A DNA stretch of 64,000 bases from Bradyrhizobium sp. NFR13 (GCF_900114605.1 NZ_FOTP01000003.1:833501-897500); one strand, 5' to 3'. Shown: positions 25,752 to 35,919, counted from the first letter of the stretch. Notes: generated by a model from the sequence alone, not told the origin. Translations and numbers: made by a program.

Positions 25752-27470
25752 ATGCCGCGTGAATTGACGATTTCGATCGGCCAGCATTCGGACAGGGGCC
25801 GCAAGGACACCAATCAGGATTTCCACGGCACCCTGACTCCGACCGAGCCGCTGTTGAGCCTCAAAGGCATTGCCGTCGTCATCGCCGACGGCATCAGCAG
25901 CAGCGCGGTCAGCGGCGAAGCCAGCGAATCTGCGGTCAAATCGTTTCTCACCGACTATTATTGCACATCCGAATCCTGGTCGGTGAAGACATCGGCGCAA
26001 CGCGTCATCGCTGCGACCAATTCGTGGCTGCAATCCCAGACCCAGCGCGGCCGCTACCATTACGACAAGGATCGCGGCTACGTCTGCACCCTGAGTGCAA
26101 TGGTGATACGCGCACGCGCAGCGCACCTGTTTCATGTCGGCGATTCCCGCATCTATCGCGTATCGGACCGCGCACTCGAGCAACTTACCACCGACCATCG
26201 CGTCGTAATCTCATCCGAGCAGAGCTACCTTGCCCGCGCGCTTGGCGTGAACCCGCAAATCGAGATCGACTATCAGGCCCTGCAGATCGACGACGGCGAT
26301 GTCTTCATCCTCGCCACCGACGGAGTCTATGATTTCGTCGGGGCGCGCTTCATCACTTCGGCGATCGCCGATCACGCGGACGATCTCGACGCCGCCGCGA
26401 AGCTGATCGTCGACGAGGCCTATGCACAGAACAGCCCGGACAACCTCACCGTACAGATCGTGCGGATAGATGCGGTGCCGGATGGTGAGGCCAGCGACAT
26501 TCTGATGCCGCAATTGCCGCTGCCACCACTGCTCGAAGCTCGCGCGGTGTTCGACGGCTACAGGATCGTGCGCGAACTGCATGGCAGCAGCCGTAGCCAC
26601 ATCTATCTCGCGATCGATCTGGAGAGCGGCGAACAGGTCGTCATCAAGATTCCGTCGATCGATCTGCGCGAAGACCCGGTCTATCTCAAGCGGTTCATGA
26701 TCGAGGAATGGGTGGCGCGGCGCATCGACAGTCCGCATGTGCTGAAGCCGTGCCGACAGTCGCGCAAGCGCAACTACCTCTACATCGTCGCCGAATTCAT
26801 CGAAGGCCAGACGCTGAAGCAGTGGATGCTCGACAATCCGAAGCCGGATTTGGAAACCGTGCGCGGCATCACCGAGCAGATCGCACGCGGCTTGCAGGCG
26901 TTCCATCGGATGGAGATGATCCATCAGGACATTCGGCCAGACAATATCATGATCGACAAGACGGGCACGGTGAAGATCATCGATTTTGGCTCGACCCGTG
27001 TCAACGGCGTCGCCGAAGCTGATTCACCCGGCAAGCACAGCGACATTCTCGGCACGCCGCAATACACCGCACCCGAGCTGTTTCTCGGCAAGCGCGCCGC
27101 GTCGGGTTCCGACCTCTATGCGCTTGGAATTCTGACCTATCAGATGCTGTCCGGGACGCTGCCTTACGGAGCGGAGGTTGCGAAAGCGACGACTGCCGCA
27201 CAGCACCGCAAGCTGCGCTATCGATCGCTGCTCGACAATGCCAGCGATATGCCGGAATGGATCGACGGCGTGTTGCGTAAGGCCGTACATCCCGACCCGG
27301 CGAAGCGCTATGACGAACTCTCCGAGTATATTTACGACCTGCGCAATCCGAAGGCGGAGTTTCTCAACCCTCCGATCGTTCCGCTCCTGGAGCGCAATCC
27401 GAACATGGTCTGGAAGGGCCTGTCGCTCCTGCTCGCTATAGCTGTGGTCGTATTGCTGGCGAGGCGCTAA
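25752..27470 (+). CDS. Fused PP2C phosphatase and serine/threonine kinase, membrane-anchored
   Basis: A 572-residue bifunctional protein. Residues 1-250 are a PP2C phosphatase (RKDTNQD, ADGISSSAVSGEAS, HVGDSRIYR and ILATDGVYDF hold the metal-binding Asp residues). Residues about 262-545 are a Hanks kinase: catalytic Lys in VVIKIP, HQDIRPDNIMID for the HRD loop, IIDFGSTR for DFG, and TPQYTAPE. The glycine loop is non-canonical (RELHGSSRSHIY). A C-terminal helix (SLLLAIAVVVLLARR) anchors it to the membrane with the domains in the cytosol. It follows nirC, so control of nitrite or nitrate assimilation is inferred. Confidence 0.93.
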   Translation: MPRELTISIGQHSDRGRKDTNQDFHGTLTPTEPLLSLKGIAVVIADGISSSAVSGEASESAVKSFLTDYYCTSESWSVKTSAQRVIAATNSWLQSQTQRGRYHYDKDRGYVCTLSAMVIRARAAHLFHVGDSRIYRVSDRALEQLTTDHRVVISSEQSYLARALGVNPQIEIDYQALQIDDGDVFILATDGVYDFVGARFITSAIADHADDLDAAAKLIVDEAYAQNSPDNLTVQIVRIDAVPDGEASDILMPQLPLPPLLEARAVFDGYRIVRELHGSSRSHIYLAIDLESGEQVVIKIPSIDLREDPVYLKRFMIEEWVARRIDSPHVLKPCRQSRKRNYLYIVAEFIEGQTLKQWMLDNPKPDLETVRGITEQIARGLQAFHRMEMIHQDIRPDNIMIDKTGTVKIIDFGSTRVNGVAEADSPGKHSDILGTPQYTAPELFLGKRAASGSDLYALGILTYQMLSGTLPYGAEVAKATTAAQHRKLRYRSLLDNASDMPEWIDGVLRKAVHPDPAKRYDELSEYIYDLRNPKAEFLNPPIVPLLERNPNMVWKGLSLLLAIAVVVLLARR

Positions 27471-27557
27471 CGGCGTCGCCAGTTCGGCCCGCGCCCCTCG
27501 CGGAAGCCTCCGCAATATCCAATCCAACAGTTACCACACTTCATTTCGGCCCGATGC

Positions 27558-28211
27558 TCATGGCTCGATGAGCTTGTTCCGGATTGCATAACGCACAAGG
27601 CTCGCTGTCGAATTCACATCAATTTTCCTCATCGCTGCCGAACGCTGCGATTCAACGGTCTTGATGCTGACGTTCAATAGCGCACTGATTTCCTTGTTAC
27701 TGTTCCCCTCCGCAATCAACTGAACGACAATACGCTCACGCGGTGTCAGCAAGGGAGCCGCTTTGTCGGTCCTCTTTGCCAAGTAGCAATCCAACATACG
27801 TTCCGACAAGCGCCCCGTAAAGAACGGCTTGCGGTTCGCCAGCGCCTCGATTGCGGAGACAAGATATTGCTTCGCATCCGATTTCAGGAGGAAGGCCTTG
27901 GCGCCTGCGGCCAGCGCCTGCGTAATGATCTCGTCCGTATCGTGCATCGTGAACATCAAAACCTCGGTCCGATCGAGACGTGACCGAACCTGGCGAGTGA
28001 CTTCCACGCCGTTCATCATGGGAAGCGAATAGTCCGTAATCACGATATCCGGCTTGAGTGCCAGTGCCATCGTGAGTGCCGTCCTTCCATCGCCGGCCTC
28101 GCCGACCACTTCCCATCCGGCGCGAAGCTCCAGGATCGAGCGCAGACCCGATCGAACGACATCGTGGTCGTCCGCGATCAGAATGCGAACCGCTGGCGGG
28201 CCGTTGAGCAA
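27558..28211 (-). CDS. LuxR/NarL-family response regulator
   Basis: A 217-residue response regulator. The receiver has acidic residues in LIADDHD, phospho-acceptor Asp60 in VITDYSLP and the conserved Lys in FLLKSDAK. The C-terminal LuxR helix-turn-helix spans LTPRERIVVQLIAEGNSNKEI to KTVESQRSAAMRKI. It starts at TTG 28211, with GGAGG five bases upstream. It lies 108 bases downstream of the histidine kinase gene on the same strand, so the two are a cognate pair. Confidence 0.93.
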   Translation of the reverse strand: MLNGPPAVRILIADDHDVVRSGLRSILELRAGWEVVGEAGDGRTALTMALALKPDIVITDYSLPMMNGVEVTRQVRSRLDRTEVLMFTMHDTDEIITQALAAGAKAFLLKSDAKQYLVSAIEALANRKPFFTGRLSERMLDCYLAKRTDKAAPLLTPRERIVVQLIAEGNSNKEISALLNVSIKTVESQRSAAMRKIDVNSTASLVRYAIRNKLIEP

Positions 28212-28319
28212 GCCGACCTCCGATTAAGGCCGCGAGGCACGGAGATTAGCGAGTTTCAGGTGTTCCCCGTATTCGTATAAACCCTGAAAAATGGAGCCGG
28301 CTCCCCGAAATGCCCACTG

Positions 28320-29768
28320 CTAGGCAGCCGGAAGGACTGCGGTTGCCGAGGACAACGGAATGCGCACGAAGACCACCGTGCCCTTGCCCGATGAGCGGAT
28401 TTTCAGGCAGCCGCCAAACTGATGCGCGCGAGCCCGCATGCCTGAGATACCGACACCCGATTTCGCCAGCTTTCCTTCTACGTCGCGCGCGATTCCTATG
28501 CCATCGTCAGCGATGCCCAGCGAGATCCGTCTTGCGCCCACCGCGACGCCGACATGCACCGCGCTCGCATGCGCGTGCCGATGCACATTGGCCATCGCCT
28601 CCTGTATTATCCGAAGCACTGTACGCTTCAGACTAAGCGGCAGACCGTCAAGAGTACCCGAGATGCGCAGGTTAACAGCTATTCCAGTGCGGTCGGAATA
28701 GCCGGAAGCAAAACGGGATAATGTGGGGCGTAGCCCGTCCTGGTCCAAAGCCTGGGGGTAGAGCAGATAGCTCACCGATCGGATCTCCCGCTGCGCCTCG
28801 GAAACCGATTCCTCCACGGCCTCCAATATGCGATCCAACTCCTTCGCCGGCATTCGATCGCGCAGCGACATCAAGTTAAGGCTCGCCGCCGTCAAATGCT
28901 GGACCGTGGAATCGTGCAGTTCCGCAGCATACCGCTGGCGTTCTTGTTCCTGCAGATTGACCAGGCGAACGGCGAGGTTGTCCACGTCGTGAAGCGCTGT
29001 CTCCAGTTCGGTCACGTCGTCCCGCGAGATCAGAGTGCGACGCCAGCGCCGAACCTCCATCCGCGACGCGCGGAGACGATAGCTGCGGTAGCCGCCGCGT
29101 ACCTTGGTCCTGAAATTCAAGCCGAATTCCCGCGTCTCGCCGGTAAGCACTGACCTGATGCCGGACCGGAAAGCGAGTAGTTGAGGTTTGACTGGATGCA
29201 AGTCCCGGATATCGAGATAGTGCTCACCGATTCCATTGTCCGGCAGATATCCTCCTGTATCTGCCATGAATCGATGCCAAGCCCGGTTCGCGACAAGGAC
29301 GCGCCCTTCCTCATCCAGTATCGCGATCTCGGAAGACGTCGCGTCGAGGGCCGAGTTCAGAAGGTCCCTGGCCTTCTCTCCGGCTAGTTCCGCTGCTTTT
29401 CTATCGGTGACATCGCGGAAGAGGACGGTGGTCCCTTGACCGGATGGCAGAAAATCGGCTTCCACCCGACAGCCCGGATGTGTCTTGCTGGAGATCTCAA
29501 CCCTGCGCTTCTCGCGGCTTTTGACAAGATCGATCAGCGCAGTCCGGTCGCACGGATCCATCTCTGTGAACACGTCGAACACATATTTTCCGAGTACATT
29601 CTGGACCGGCTGACCGACCCAATGCGCGGCCGCTGCGTTCATCGCCGATATTCTGAAGTCGGCGTCCACCTTCAGGTAGCAATCAGAGACCTGGTCCAGG
29701 ATCGCGCGCAGATCGGTCTCGCTTGTTTCTTCGAAACGACCGGACTTGTGTGCAAGGGTCTCGTTCAT
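28320..29768 (-). CDS. Soluble PAS-domain sensor histidine kinase (HisKA_3)
   Basis: A 482-residue NarX/DegS-type kinase with no membrane helix. Two PAS domains lie at about residues 18-125 and 135-255. The HisKA_3 dimerisation helix has phospho-acceptor His285 in AAELHDSTVQHL, and the HATPase has its N box in IIQEAMANVHRHAHA and G boxes in ADDGIGIA and GVGISGMRARA. A cytosolic signal (redox, gas or metabolite) is likely; the PAS ligand is unknown. The neighbours are the nitrite and urease genes, so nitrogen or stress control is possible but unproven. Confidence 0.92.
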   Translation of the reverse strand: MNETLAHKSGRFEETSETDLRAILDQVSDCYLKVDADFRISAMNAAAAHWVGQPVQNVLGKYVFDVFTEMDPCDRTALIDLVKSREKRRVEISSKTHPGCRVEADFLPSGQGTTVLFRDVTDRKAAELAGEKARDLLNSALDATSSEIAILDEEGRVLVANRAWHRFMADTGGYLPDNGIGEHYLDIRDLHPVKPQLLAFRSGIRSVLTGETREFGLNFRTKVRGGYRSYRLRASRMEVRRWRRTLISRDDVTELETALHDVDNLAVRLVNLQEQERQRYAAELHDSTVQHLTAASLNLMSLRDRMPAKELDRILEAVEESVSEAQREIRSVSYLLYPQALDQDGLRPTLSRFASGYSDRTGIAVNLRISGTLDGLPLSLKRTVLRIIQEAMANVHRHAHASAVHVGVAVGARRISLGIADDGIGIARDVEGKLAKSGVGISGMRARAHQFGGCLKIRSSGKGTVVFVRIPLSSATAVLPAA

Positions 29769-30208
29769 CTCGCCCTCTTATCGAAGTCTTTCGTCGAACT
29801 TAGCTCAACGTTTCATCGACAAACGTGCGTGAAGCACAGCGCACGCTCCGGTTGAAGGGTATTCCAACCCGGCAGGCAAGGTAAGTGTATTTCTTGGATT
29901 TCTGGAGGATTTCTCCGGCTGCGAACAAACGAGCGTTATGTATCCGCCCCCTTCTGCGGTCTTCGATCTCCGCCGCACTGCGGAATGCGGCTGCATGATA
30001 CGTAGCGATCTAGTCTTGTGGGTAGCAGTCGAGAAATCCGTGGAGCAGTGACAACGCGCCGATTTGATCAGAATTAAACACTTTGCGAACACTGCCGAGA
30101 ACAACGGCCGCCATTGCAATCCGCGTTCGGCGACGAGTGCCTTGCCGGCTCGGTCGATGTTTTTGGTCTCTTTGGTCTCTTGCCGCGGATCCCAAACCGT
30201 CCGCCAGG
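29769..30208. other. 440-base intergenic region with no recognised gene
   Basis: Between the histidine kinase start and the end of the nickel permease gene. Short ORFs here are arginine-rich and out of frame with known families. A tandem TTGGTCTC duplication lies near 30164-30180. The kinase promoter should lie at the left end, where AGAGGG precedes its ATG. Nothing else was recognised. Confidence 0.5.
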
Positions 30209-31057
30209 TCAATGGGATTCCCAGATCGGAGCGTCGGTGAACAGGCCGCCCTCGGCAAAGCCGATGCCGTAGATCAGGACTACTCCGAAGGAGAAGCTGA
30301 CCAAACCCGATACCATGCGGAGCCGCCAGTTGAATTTTGGCAGATTGATAGCTGTGAACACAAACGGAGCCGACAGGATCAACGTGATGAGCATCATTCC
30401 GATGATAGTGCCGAGCCCGAACAGCAGCAGATAGCCGAGCGCGGCGACTGGTTCGTGGATGATCGACAGGATCATCAGGGCGACGGCGGCCGATCCGGCA
30501 AGGCCGTGCAGGAGGCCGACCACGAAAGGTCGCAACCAATCATAGAACGCGATCCGACCAGGCCCACTGCGGTCAAGCCGCGCTAACGGCGTGTGCTCGT
30601 CGGCGTGCCCGTGCGCGCCGGGGCTGTGACCGTGGGCGTGCCGGTGCAAGTAGTCGCCGTGCGCATGGAGGTGATCGTGGACATCGGGCTCGTGCATGCC
30701 GGGAGTACCGGCATGAACATGGGCCGCATCGCCCGCGCGGCCCATGCCTCTGAACATGCCTCTCAAGGTGAGAACGCCCAGCAGGACGAGCATGATGCCG
30801 ACGGCAAATTCCATCGACATGCCGAGCAGTGGCGGAATGACGACCCCGAACACGATGATTGCCGCGCCGACTGCCATGACCGTGACGGTGTGCCCAACGC
30901 CCCAGGCAACACCGATCAGCGCCGAGCCCGCCACGCTGCGCTCGCGGCTGACAATCGTCGCAATGGCGATCACGTGGTCAGCGTCGGTCGCATGCCGCAC
31001 CCCGAGAAAGAAGCCGAGAAAAAGGAAGGACACGACGTTCAGGGCGTCTCCGATCAT
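30209..31057 (-). CDS. NiCoT/UreH-type nickel permease
   Basis: A protein of about 282 residues with six to eight helices. The N-terminal signature GVRHATDADHV (His-X4-Asp-His) is the nickel-binding motif of NiCoT permeases, and a second conserved motif follows in VGLLHGLAGSAA. A cytosolic or periplasmic loop at about residues 110-155 is rich in His (HVHAGTPGMHEPDVHDHLHA and onward), suiting Ni2+ handling. It is divergent from ureA, so it probably supplies nickel for urease. ATG 31057 is used; a GTG two codons upstream is possible. Confidence 0.88.
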   Translation of the reverse strand: MIGDALNVVSFLFLGFFLGVRHATDADHVIAIATIVSRERSVAGSALIGVAWGVGHTVTVMAVGAAIIVFGVVIPPLLGMSMEFAVGIMLVLLGVLTLRGMFRGMGRAGDAAHVHAGTPGMHEPDVHDHLHAHGDYLHRHAHGHSPGAHGHADEHTPLARLDRSGPGRIAFYDWLRPFVVGLLHGLAGSAAVALMILSIIHEPVAALGYLLLFGLGTIIGMMLITLILSAPFVFTAINLPKFNWRLRMVSGLVSFSFGVVLIYGIGFAEGGLFTDAPIWESH

Positions 31058-31221
31058 TCGCACGTTTCAAGATGGCATCGGAGCGAAGAACCTTCGCACC
31101 GATAGCCCGGACCATACGTCCGCCCGTGACAGCTCGTCCATCAGGGTGATTCCGATGGAAGACCGGGGAAGAACCCTGATTGACGCATCCAGTTGCGGGG
31201 ACCTACTGTCGGGTAAACGTC

Positions 31222-31252
31222 GTTACATGGAGCTTCTAACGCTCCATATAAC
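31222..31252. promoter_or_regulatory. Long inverted repeat between the nickel permease and ureA
   Basis: GTTAcATGGAGC (31222-31233) and GCTCCATaTAAC (31241-31252) form a 12-base stem with one mismatch and a seven-base loop. It lies in the 275-base divergent region, about 80 bases before the ureA start. It does not match the NikR site or a T-tailed terminator. It could be an operator shared by both units or an RNA hairpin in the ureA leader. Confidence 0.5.
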
Positions 31253-31332
31253 CGACTGCCAATTAGCTCGGTCGTGCTCCTGCTTTTCCCCTAAGGTGAA
31301 GCAAGCCGAGCAGGCAGAGCCCGGAGGATTGC

Positions 31333-31635
31333 ATGCAGCTCACTCCGAGAGAGTTCGACAAGCTGCTCATCTACATGATGGCAGATGTCGCGTTAAAGCG
31401 AAGAGCCAAAGGCCTCAAGCTCAATTATCCCGAAGCCGTCGCTGTCATCTCAGCGGTCGCCCTTGATGGCGCACGTGCCGGGAAAACCATCGAAGACGTC
31501 ACCAAGGAAGCGCGCACCGCCCTCACCAAAGCTGATGTGATGGATGGCGTCGCTGATCTCATTCCAATGGTGCAGATCGAGGCGGTGTTCACCGACGGCA
31601 GCCGCCTGGTGACGGTGCACACACCCGTCCAGTGA
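31333..31635 (+). CDS. ureA: Urease gamma subunit
   Basis: A 100-residue UreA, the smallest structural subunit of urease. The start [15 protein letters not shown], then [18 protein letters not shown], and the end [20 protein letters not shown] are diagnostic and full length. GGAGG sits five bases before the ATG. It is the first gene of ureABCEFGD. Confidence 0.97.
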   Translation: MQLTPREFDKLLIYMMADVALKRRAKGLKLNYPEAVAVISAVALDGARAGKTIEDVTKEARTALTKADVMDGVADLIPMVQIEAVFTDGSRLVTVHTPVQ

Positions 31636-31655
31636 ATGCCTGACAGGAGGCGAAG

Positions 31656-32093
31656 ATGGCTGGACCAAAAGTGGGCCCCACTGTTGCCAAAAATATCGAC
31701 CCGGCCACGGAGGCCGTGCCGGTCGGCGGTTACATATGCAGTTCAGCGGCGATCACATTCGATACCGATCGTCCGGTGACGACGCTCAAGGTGCGCAATG
31801 CGGGTGACCGCCCGATACAGGTCGGATCGCACTTCCATTTTTTTGAAGTCAATCGTGCGCTGGAATTCGATCGCGCAGCGGCCTTCGGGTTGCGCCTGAA
31901 CATTCCGTCATCGACGGCAACGCGATTTGAGCCCGGTGACGAACGCGAGATTCAGCTCGTTCCCTATGGCGGCAAGCGCGCCGTCTATGGCTTCAACAAT
32001 CTCGTCGATGGTCCTACCGCAGGCAAGGACGCCGCCACAGTCAAATCCAGGGCGGTGGCAGAGGCAGCGAAGCGAGGCTTCCGCTCGATTTAA
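31656..32093 (+). CDS. ureB: Urease beta subunit
   Basis: A 145-residue UreB. The core [20 protein letters not shown] and [20 protein letters not shown] is highly conserved. A slightly long, variable C-terminal tail ([19 protein letters not shown]) is usual in separate UreB proteins. AGGAGG lies before the ATG, 20 bases after ureA. Confidence 0.97.
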   Translation: MAGPKVGPTVAKNIDPATEAVPVGGYICSSAAITFDTDRPVTTLKVRNAGDRPIQVGSHFHFFEVNRALEFDRAAAFGLRLNIPSSTATRFEPGDEREIQLVPYGGKRAVYGFNNLVDGPTAGKDAATVKSRAVAEAAKRGFRSI

Positions 32094-32134
32094 GTCGTGA
32101 GGTCGCGTCGAAAGAAATCTTGAATGAGGCCACC

Positions 32135-33856
32135 ATGCCTACGATGTCTCGACAAGAATATGTCGGCCTGTTCGGCCCCACGACGGGCGACCGCATCCGC
32201 TTGGGCGATACGGGCTTGTTTGTCGAAATAGAGCGCGATTTACGCGGCGGCTACGGCGACGAGCTCGTCTTCGGCGGCGGCAAGAGCATGCGTGAGGGCA
32301 TGGGCATGGACAACCAGGTAACGCGGGCAGGCGGCGCTCCCGATCTGGTGATCACCAACGTGACCGTGATCGACGCGGTGCTGGGCGTCGTGAAAGCAGA
32401 CGTCGGAATCAAGGACGGTCGTATCAGCGCAATCGGCAAGGCCGGCAATCCGCAGACGATGGATCGGGTCACACCTGGCCTGGAGATCGGCCTCGCCACC
32501 GATGCTATCTCAGGCTCGCATCTGATCCTGACGGCCGCCGGGATCGACACACACATTCATTTCATTTCTCCGCAGCAGGCGGAGGCCGCGCTCTCAAACG
32601 GCACAACGACATTAATCGGCGGCGGTACCGGTCCTTCTGACGGCTCCTACGCGACGACAGTCACGTCTGGTCCCGGAAACATCAGCATGATGTTACGCGC
32701 ATTCGAAAACTGGCCGCTCAATGTCGGCATTCTCGGCAAGGGCCACGGACATGGTAAAGCGGCTCTGCTTGAACAGATCGAGGCCGGCGCGGTCGGCGTG
32801 AAATGTCACGAAGACTGGGGCACCACCCCGGCGGTGCTTCGGTCCGCACTCACCGTCGCAGACGAGACGGATACTCAAGTATGCATCCATACCGACACAC
32901 TGAACGAATCCGGCTTCGTCGACGATTCGATCGAGGCATTTGAGGGGCGGACAGTCCATTCGTTTCATACCGAAGGGTCCGGCGGCGGCCACGCTCCGGA
33001 TATCATCAAGATCGCCGGCCTTCCTAACGTCTTGCCATCTTCGACCAACCCCACGCTCCCCTATGGCATCAATTCGCAGGCGGAGCTCTATGACATGATC
33101 ATGGTGTGTCACCACCTTAGCCCTGACATCCCGTCAGACGTTGCGTTCACTGAGAGCCGCATCCGAGCTGAAACCATCGCCGCAGAAAACGTCCTTCAGG
33201 ACCTCGGAGTCATCTCGATGTTCTCAAGCGACTCGCAGGCCATGGGGCGCATCGGAGAATGCTGGCTGCGTTGCATCCAGACCGCTGATGCGATGAAGAC
33301 CGGACGCGGCAAGCTGCCGGAGGACGCGCCCGGCAACGACAATTTCCGGGTGCTACGCTACGTGGCAAAGATCACGATCAACCCGGCAATCACGCACGGT
33401 ATTGCCGACGTACTGGGCTCGATTGAAGTCGGCAAGATCGCCGACCTCGTCCTGTGGGAGCCGGCGTTCTTCGGCGCCAAGCCCAAGCTCATCATCAAGA
33501 ACGGCTTTATAAGCTGGGCTGTGATGGGCGATCCAAACGCATCGCTACCGACGCCGCAGCCGACCTACTATCGGCCCATGTTCGGGGCTTACGGTAATGC
33601 GTTGGCGGCGAACTGTATCACGTTCGTCTCCGGCGTCGCTCATGCGGAGGGAATCAAGGAACGGCTGGGACTGCGCCGGCAGGTGATGCCGGTGCGAAAC
33701 GTGCGCAACATCGGCAAGCGCGACATGATCCGAAATGCCGGGACGCCGAAAATTGAAGTCAACCCGGAAACTTTCGCCGTAACCGTCGACGGCAAGCACG
33801 CGACCGTACAACCCTTGACGACGGTCTCGCTAAACCAGAAGTACTTCTTCAGCTAA
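32135..33856 (+). CDS. ureC: Urease alpha (catalytic) subunit
   Basis: A 573-residue UreC with the di-nickel site. Ligands appear in [11 protein letters not shown], the carbamylated lysine in GVKCHEDWG, His residues in CIHTDTLNE and [12 protein letters not shown], and the flap catalytic His in [11 protein letters not shown] 32135 has GAGG five bases upstream and gives the family length; the TTG at 32120 is less likely. It hydrolyses urea to ammonia and carbamate, yielding nitrogen and raising pH. Confidence 0.97.
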   Translation: MPTMSRQEYVGLFGPTTGDRIRLGDTGLFVEIERDLRGGYGDELVFGGGKSMREGMGMDNQVTRAGGAPDLVITNVTVIDAVLGVVKADVGIKDGRISAIGKAGNPQTMDRVTPGLEIGLATDAISGSHLILTAAGIDTHIHFISPQQAEAALSNGTTTLIGGGTGPSDGSYATTVTSGPGNISMMLRAFENWPLNVGILGKGHGHGKAALLEQIEAGAVGVKCHEDWGTTPAVLRSALTVADETDTQVCIHTDTLNESGFVDDSIEAFEGRTVHSFHTEGSGGGHAPDIIKIAGLPNVLPSSTNPTLPYGINSQAELYDMIMVCHHLSPDIPSDVAFTESRIRAETIAAENVLQDLGVISMFSSDSQAMGRIGECWLRCIQTADAMKTGRGKLPEDAPGNDNFRVLRYVAKITINPAITHGIADVLGSIEVGKIADLVLWEPAFFGAKPKLIIKNGFISWAVMGDPNASLPTPQPTYYRPMFGAYGNALAANCITFVSGVAHAEGIKERLGLRRQVMPVRNVRNIGKRDMIRNAGTPKIEVNPETFAVTVDGKHATVQPLTTVSLNQKYFFS

Positions 33857-33866
33857 GGCGCTCGCC

Positions 33867-34553
33867 ATGATTCTCATCGAGACCATTCTCGGCAACATCG
33901 GCGATCGCGAATGGACCGAGCGTTTGTCCGCGGCGAACACGGACTTACTGGAGATCGACCAATGGGAAGCGCAGAAGAGCCGCTTCCGCAAGACAACTGC
34001 AAAGGGGGTGGAGATCGCAGTCTCGATCGACCGCGGCACCCACATCCGCGATGGAGACGTGCTGCTCTGGGACGCCCGGGCGCTCTCGGCACTCGTCGCA
34101 CGCATCGAGCTGCGTGACGTGATGATCGTGCATCTGGACGAGCTCATGAGCCTCGCTCGCGAAGTGGCAATGCGGACATGTGTTGAACTGGGACACGCGA
34201 TGGGAAATCAGCATTGGCCAGCGCTAGTCAAGGACACAGTCGTCTATGTCCCGCTCACCGTCGATCGCAAGGTGATGGCGTCCGTCATGAATACACACCG
34301 TTTTGAGGGAATCCGGTACGAGTTCGTATCCGGTCGCGACGTTATTCCCTATCTCGCTCCACATGAATCGCGGAGGCTCTTCGGTGGCGCGGAAGGACCG
34401 GTGCACACCCACACACACGAGAGCTATGCCGGTATCGATTCGGAGAGCGGCCGCGTATACGGACATCCGCCAATGCATGTCCATGCCCACACGGGAACTC
34501 AGGGACAAGCATCGACGGCAACGGCGGGATCCGCGCATGATCATCGCGAATGA
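33867..34553 (+). CDS. ureE: Urease accessory protein UreE, His-rich nickel chaperone
   Basis: A 228-residue UreE, longer than the usual 150-170 because of its tail. The N-terminal peptide-binding domain and central metal-binding domain (ELGHAMGNQHWPAL) are present. The last 50 residues contain HTHTHESYAGID and HPPMHVHAHTGT, a nickel-storing His-rich extension. The gene overlaps ureF by 17 bases. Confidence 0.93.
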   Translation: MILIETILGNIGDREWTERLSAANTDLLEIDQWEAQKSRFRKTTAKGVEIAVSIDRGTHIRDGDVLLWDARALSALVARIELRDVMIVHLDELMSLAREVAMRTCVELGHAMGNQHWPALVKDTVVYVPLTVDRKVMASVMNTHRFEGIRYEFVSGRDVIPYLAPHESRRLFGGAEGPVHTHTHESYAGIDSESGRVYGHPPMHVHAHTGTQGQASTATAGSAHDHRE

Positions 34554-35256
34554 TGGGGTTGATGCATCGAGCAGCGCCGCATTTCTCTCGCGGATGCTGC
34601 AATTTGGCGACTCGATGTTTCCCATTGGCGCGTTCGCGTTTTCCGCCGGCTTGGAATCTGCTATTCAGAAAGGCATCGTCATCAACGCGGCAACGCTTCG
34701 AGCGTTCGCGCGCACCGCGTTAGAGCAGGCGGCGCGCGGTGACTGCATCGCCCTGATCGCCGCGCATCGCGCGGCAACTGCTGGCGATATCGATACCCTC
34801 GTCCAAATCGATGCACAGGTATACGCACGCAAGCTTTCAGAGGAAGCGCGGACAATGTCTGTTCGCACAGGCAAGAAGTTCACGGAGCTGGGTGTGGATG
34901 TGGTGGGCGCGCCGCTGCTTTGTACCTGGCGTGAATGCATCAAAAAGTCTGTCACCCCCGGTTGCTACCCGGTAGCTCTGGCAATCAATTTTGCCGTACA
35001 GGATCTGGCCGCCTGCCAAGCGTTTGTCGTGCACCAGTATGGCGTCGCGACAACGATCCTCGGTGCGGCCTTACGGTTGATGAAAGTCAGCCACATCGAC
35101 ACGCAGACGATTCTCTACGAGCTCACCGGACAAGTGCCAGGGATGTACGAGACCGCCGCAGCGGCGCGGCTTTCGGACATGACGAGTTTTGCGCCGTTGA
35201 CGGACATTCTGGCCGCCGTTCATACCAAGGCGCATGTGCGGCTGTTCATGAGCTGA
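34537..35256 (+). CDS. ureF: Urease accessory protein UreF
   Basis: A 239-residue UreF, part of the UreDFG complex that activates apo-urease. The segment MLQFGDSMFPIGAFAFSAGLE (first 20 residues shown in part) near the N terminus is the family hallmark, with GCYPVALAINF further on. The ORF extends upstream to 34303, but that part is the antisense/shifted frame of ureE; ATG 34537 inside the 3' end of ureE is chosen. Confidence 0.93.
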   Translation: MIIANDGVDASSSAAFLSRMLQFGDSMFPIGAFAFSAGLESAIQKGIVINAATLRAFARTALEQAARGDCIALIAAHRAATAGDIDTLVQIDAQVYARKLSEEARTMSVRTGKKFTELGVDVVGAPLLCTWRECIKKSVTPGCYPVALAINFAVQDLAACQAFVVHQYGVATTILGAALRLMKVSHIDTQTILYELTGQVPGMYETAAAARLSDMTSFAPLTDILAAVHTKAHVRLFMS

Positions 35257-35274
35257 TGTTGAAGGGAGCTTCGG

Positions 35275-35919
35275 ATGTCGAAGAATATCACGCGCATTGG
35301 CATCGGCGGTCCTGTCGGGTCAGGCAAGACCGCAATCGTCGAGGCCATTACACCGCGTTTGCTCGACCTCGGCATCAAGGTGCTCATCATCACCAATGAC
35401 GTGGTAACGACCGAAGACGCCAAGCATGTTCAGCGCACCCTCAAGGGCATTCTGCTCCAGGAACGCATTCTTGGAGTGGAGACCGGTGCCTGCCCCCATA
35501 CAGCGGTTCGCGAAGACCCAAGCATGAACCTCGCCGCAGTCGAGGATATGGAACGGCGCTTTCCGGATAGCGACGTCGTGCTGATCGAAAGCGGGGGCGA
35601 TAATCTGACGCTGACCTTCTCGCCGGCGCTGGTAGACTATTTCATCTATGTAATCGACGTCGCCGCAGGCGATAAGATCCCTCGCAAAAACGGACCCGGG
35701 ATCACCTATTCCGACATCCTGGTGATCAACAAAACAGATCTTGCGCCCCATGTCGGGGCTAGCCTTGAGGTGATGAAGCGGGACTCAGAGATGATGCGCG
35801 GTGGCAAGCCGTTCCTGTTCACGAATTGCAAGACGGGGGACGGCATTCCGGAATTGGTGGCGCTGATCGAACGGGAATTCTTGTTCGATATCACCCCGCG
35901 CGCACGGCGCTCCGCATGA
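35275..35919 (+). CDS. ureG: Urease accessory GTPase UreG
   Basis: A 214-residue SIMIBI GTPase that powers nickel insertion. P-loop [15 protein letters not shown] near residue 10, metal-binding CPH in [12 protein letters not shown] near 73, [13 protein letters not shown], and the NKTD specificity motif near 150 are all present. Its stop codon overlaps the ureD start as ATGA. Confidence 0.97.
   Translation: MSKNITRIGIGGPVGSGKTAIVEAITPRLLDLGIKVLIITNDVVTTEDAKHVQRTLKGILLQERILGVETGACPHTAVREDPSMNLAAVEDMERRFPDSDVVLIESGGDNLTLTFSPALVDYFIYVIDVAAGDKIPRKNGPGITYSDILVINKTDLAPHVGASLEVMKRDSEMMRGGKPFLFTNCKTGDGIPELVALIEREFLFDITPRARRSA

Noticed and set aside
29805..30539. 244-codon minus-strand ORF near the nickel permease
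   Set aside because: It overlaps the 3' end of the permease in another frame and continues into the intergenic region with Arg/Ser-rich sequence.
31270..31284. GG-N10-GC pattern as a sigma-54 promoter for ureA
   Set aside because: Only the invariant dinucleotides match; the surrounding -24 and -12 bases do not, unlike the clear site before nirB.
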